A stretch of DNA of 42,974 bases from Nitrospirota bacterium (GTDB lineage: Bacteria > Nitrospirota > Leptospirillia > Leptospirillales > Leptospirillaceae): NCBI GenBank assembly GCA_021828805.1, contig JAJZCZ010000008.1, positions 1-42,974 of the forward strand, in the 5' to 3' direction. A model generated the notes under the pieces. The model had not been told where the DNA came from. It did not search any database and saw only the letters and a list, made by a program, of their open reading frames with translations. Made by a program: the position numbers and the translations under genes. Below are positions 41,725 through 42,974 of this stretch, piece by piece; position 1 is the first letter of the stretch; the number at the start of each line of letters is the position of its first letter.

Positions 41725-42819
41725 GTGGGCTTGTCTTGCGGTATTGTCGGTCTTCCGAACGTCGGGAAGTCGACTCTTTTCAATGCCCTGACGGCCTCGG
41801 CCGTTCCAGTTGCGAATTACCCCTTCTGTACGATTGATCCGCACTCCGGGATCGTTCCCGTTCCGGATCCCCGTATTGTCCGTCTTTCGGCCATGTATTC
41901 CACCCGGAAGACTGTCCCGGCGACGGTGGAGTTTGTGGATATTGCGGGCCTGGTGAAGGGAGCCAGCCAGGGCGAGGGGCTGGGGAACCAGTTTCTCGGG
42001 CATATACGGTCGGTCGATCTGGTCGTTCATGTCCTCCGGGGATTCGATGACGGAGAAATCACCCATGTGCACGGCGAGGTGAATCCGGTCTCCGACCTTG
42101 AGGTGATCGAAACGGAGCTTCTTCTTTCAGATCTCTCCTCCCTTTCCGGGAGAGTTCAGAAACTGGAGAAGCAATGGAAAACGGCAGCGAAAGAGGCCGA
42201 AATCCAGCGTCCGGCATTTACCGCAATCCTGTCTGGCCTTGAGGAGGGAAAGCCGGCCCGGGCGATCACGACCGATCCTCTCGCGGAATCCTTTCGGAAG
42301 GGGCTCGGGCTGCTGACGGACAAGCCTGCGCTCTACGTGGCGAATGTCGCCGAGACGGAGGTTCGCTCCCCCTCTGAGAGGGTGAAGAGCCTTGAAAAGG
42401 CGATTGCTGCGAGAAATGGCGTTCTGATTCCTATCTGTGCCAAATGGGAAGCAGAGATTGCCGAGCTCCCTGAGGAGGAAAGAGCCACCTTTCTCAAGGA
42501 GCTCGGGCTCGACCGTTCGGGGCTGGATCGTCTTGTCACGGAAGGATATCGCTCCCTCGGCCTTGTGACATTTCTGACGGCAGGAGAGGTCGAGGTCAGA
42601 GCCTGGCCTGTTCCCAGGGGAACCACGGCACCGAAGGCCGCTGCGGAGATTCACTCGGATATCGAACGGGGATTTATCCGGGCCGAGGTCATGTGTTACG
42701 ACGATCTCGACAGGCTGGGTTCTGAAAAGGCGGTCAAAGAGAAGGGACTCCTTCGCCTCGAGGGCAAGGAGTATATCATCCAGGACGGAGATGTGGTTTA
42801 TTTCCGCTTTAACGTTTAG
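41725..42819 (+). CDS. ychF: Redox-regulated ATPase YchF
   Basis: A 364-residue Obg-related P-loop protein that prefers ATP. The P-loop GLPNVGKST is at the N-terminus; DIAGLVKGAS is the G3 region, ANVAETE the altered G4 motif that explains ATP preference, followed by a helical insert and a C-terminal TGS domain ending VVYFRFNV. YchF binds ribosomes and proteasome-like partners and responds to oxidative stress in E. coli. GTG 41725 follows AAGGGG. Confidence 0.96.
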   Translation: MGLSCGIVGLPNVGKSTLFNALTASAVPVANYPFCTIDPHSGIVPVPDPRIVRLSAMYSTRKTVPATVEFVDIAGLVKGASQGEGLGNQFLGHIRSVDLVVHVLRGFDDGEITHVHGEVNPVSDLEVIETELLLSDLSSLSGRVQKLEKQWKTAAKEAEIQRPAFTAILSGLEEGKPARAITTDPLAESFRKGLGLLTDKPALYVANVAETEVRSPSERVKSLEKAIAARNGVLIPICAKWEAEIAELPEEERATFLKELGLDRSGLDRLVTEGYRSLGLVTFLTAGEVEVRAWPVPRGTTAPKAAAEIHSDIERGFIRAEVMCYDDLDRLGSEKAVKEKGLLRLEGKEYIIQDGDVVYFRFNV

Positions 42820-42842
42820 AAAACATTAGGGAGGTTTCACCG

Positions 42843-42974
42843 ATGAACTTCTATGAATGTGTGCTTCTTCTGAAGCCAACTCTGACCGACGAAGAGGCCC
42901 AGGCGACCATCTCCCGGTATGAGAAAATTGTCGAGGACAAAGGGGGCCGCCTCCATGCAACCCAGAGGGCCGCA
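42843..42974 (+). CDS. rpsF: Ribosomal protein bS6, 5' part
   Basis: The first 44 codons of the S6 gene (MNFYECVLLLKPTLTDEE), cut by the end of the window. GGGAGG lies about seven bases before the ATG. S6 binds 16S rRNA with S18 in the small-subunit platform. The gene follows ychF by 23 bases; ssb and rpsR usually come next. Confidence 0.92.
   Translation, partial: MNFYECVLLLKPTLTDEEAQATISRYEKIVEDKGGRLHATQRAA

Overview
The window is a GC-rich, densely packed bacterial chromosome segment made almost entirely of conserved core genes. The cell is diderm (two predicted lipoproteins, a meso-diaminopimelate-type MurE, an MraY/MurG lipid II pathway). It carries HpnH (hopanoid side-chain synthesis), oxygen-dependent-type protoporphyrinogen oxidase, SucCD and a Firmicutes-like ylm/divIVA tail behind ftsZ. 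This mix suits the Nitrospirota, most likely a Leptospirillum-like acidophilic chemolithoautotroph; that placement is inference from gene content and style, not a database result.

Layout. (1) 1-2100: end of sucC, sucD, a peroxiredoxin and a UUCG-loop terminator. (2) 2131-2976, minus: an orphan lipoprotein and an FmdB-type zinc-ribbon protein. (3) 3104-24712: one very long division and cell wall (dcw) cluster, mraZ-rsmH-ftsL-ftsI-murE-murF-mraY-murD-ftsW-murG-murC-murB-ddl-ftsQ-ftsA-ftsZ, running on into pgeF-yggS-proC-yggT-divIVA-yggU. Most junctions overlap by a few bases. It starts with a sigma70 promoter that matches consensus in both hexamers and a 10-bp-phased MraZ box. (4) 24709-27402, minus: an orphan membrane protein, pgl and glk. 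(5) 27475-29319, plus: an hpnH-like radical SAM gene and a PPP-family phosphatase. (6) 29354-30745, minus: hemY/hemG. (7) 30864-34455, plus: a structured leader, trigger factor with a histidine-rich tail, clpP and clpX. (8) 34470-36567: a divergent pair, one orphan membrane protein and one lipoprotein with a helical-repeat-like C-terminal half. (9) 36573-42974, plus: pgsA, a PDZ/radical-SAM/DUF512 protein, ispE, tRNA-Gln(UUG), prs, rplY (bL25/CTC), pth, ychF and the start of rpsF.

How it fits together. Block 3 makes the UDP-MurNAc-pentapeptide, lipid I and lipid II, flips or polymerises them (FtsW/FtsI) and assembles the Z-ring (FtsA/FtsZ/FtsQ/FtsL). Block 7 is the usual folding and proteolysis unit. 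Block 9 joins phospholipid, isoprenoid, PRPP and translation functions. I found no insertion sequence, CRISPR array, prophage, rRNA gene or obvious horizontally acquired island.

The features most worth a second look are: the His-rich tail on trigger factor and its three-hairpin leader; a probable AUU start codon for yggT; a second, internal C-terminal-peptide-like motif in FtsZ; the hybrid order behind ftsZ with proC where sepF usually lies; two tiny start/stop-coupled ORFs in front of murE and murC; and several orphan envelope proteins set among core genes.
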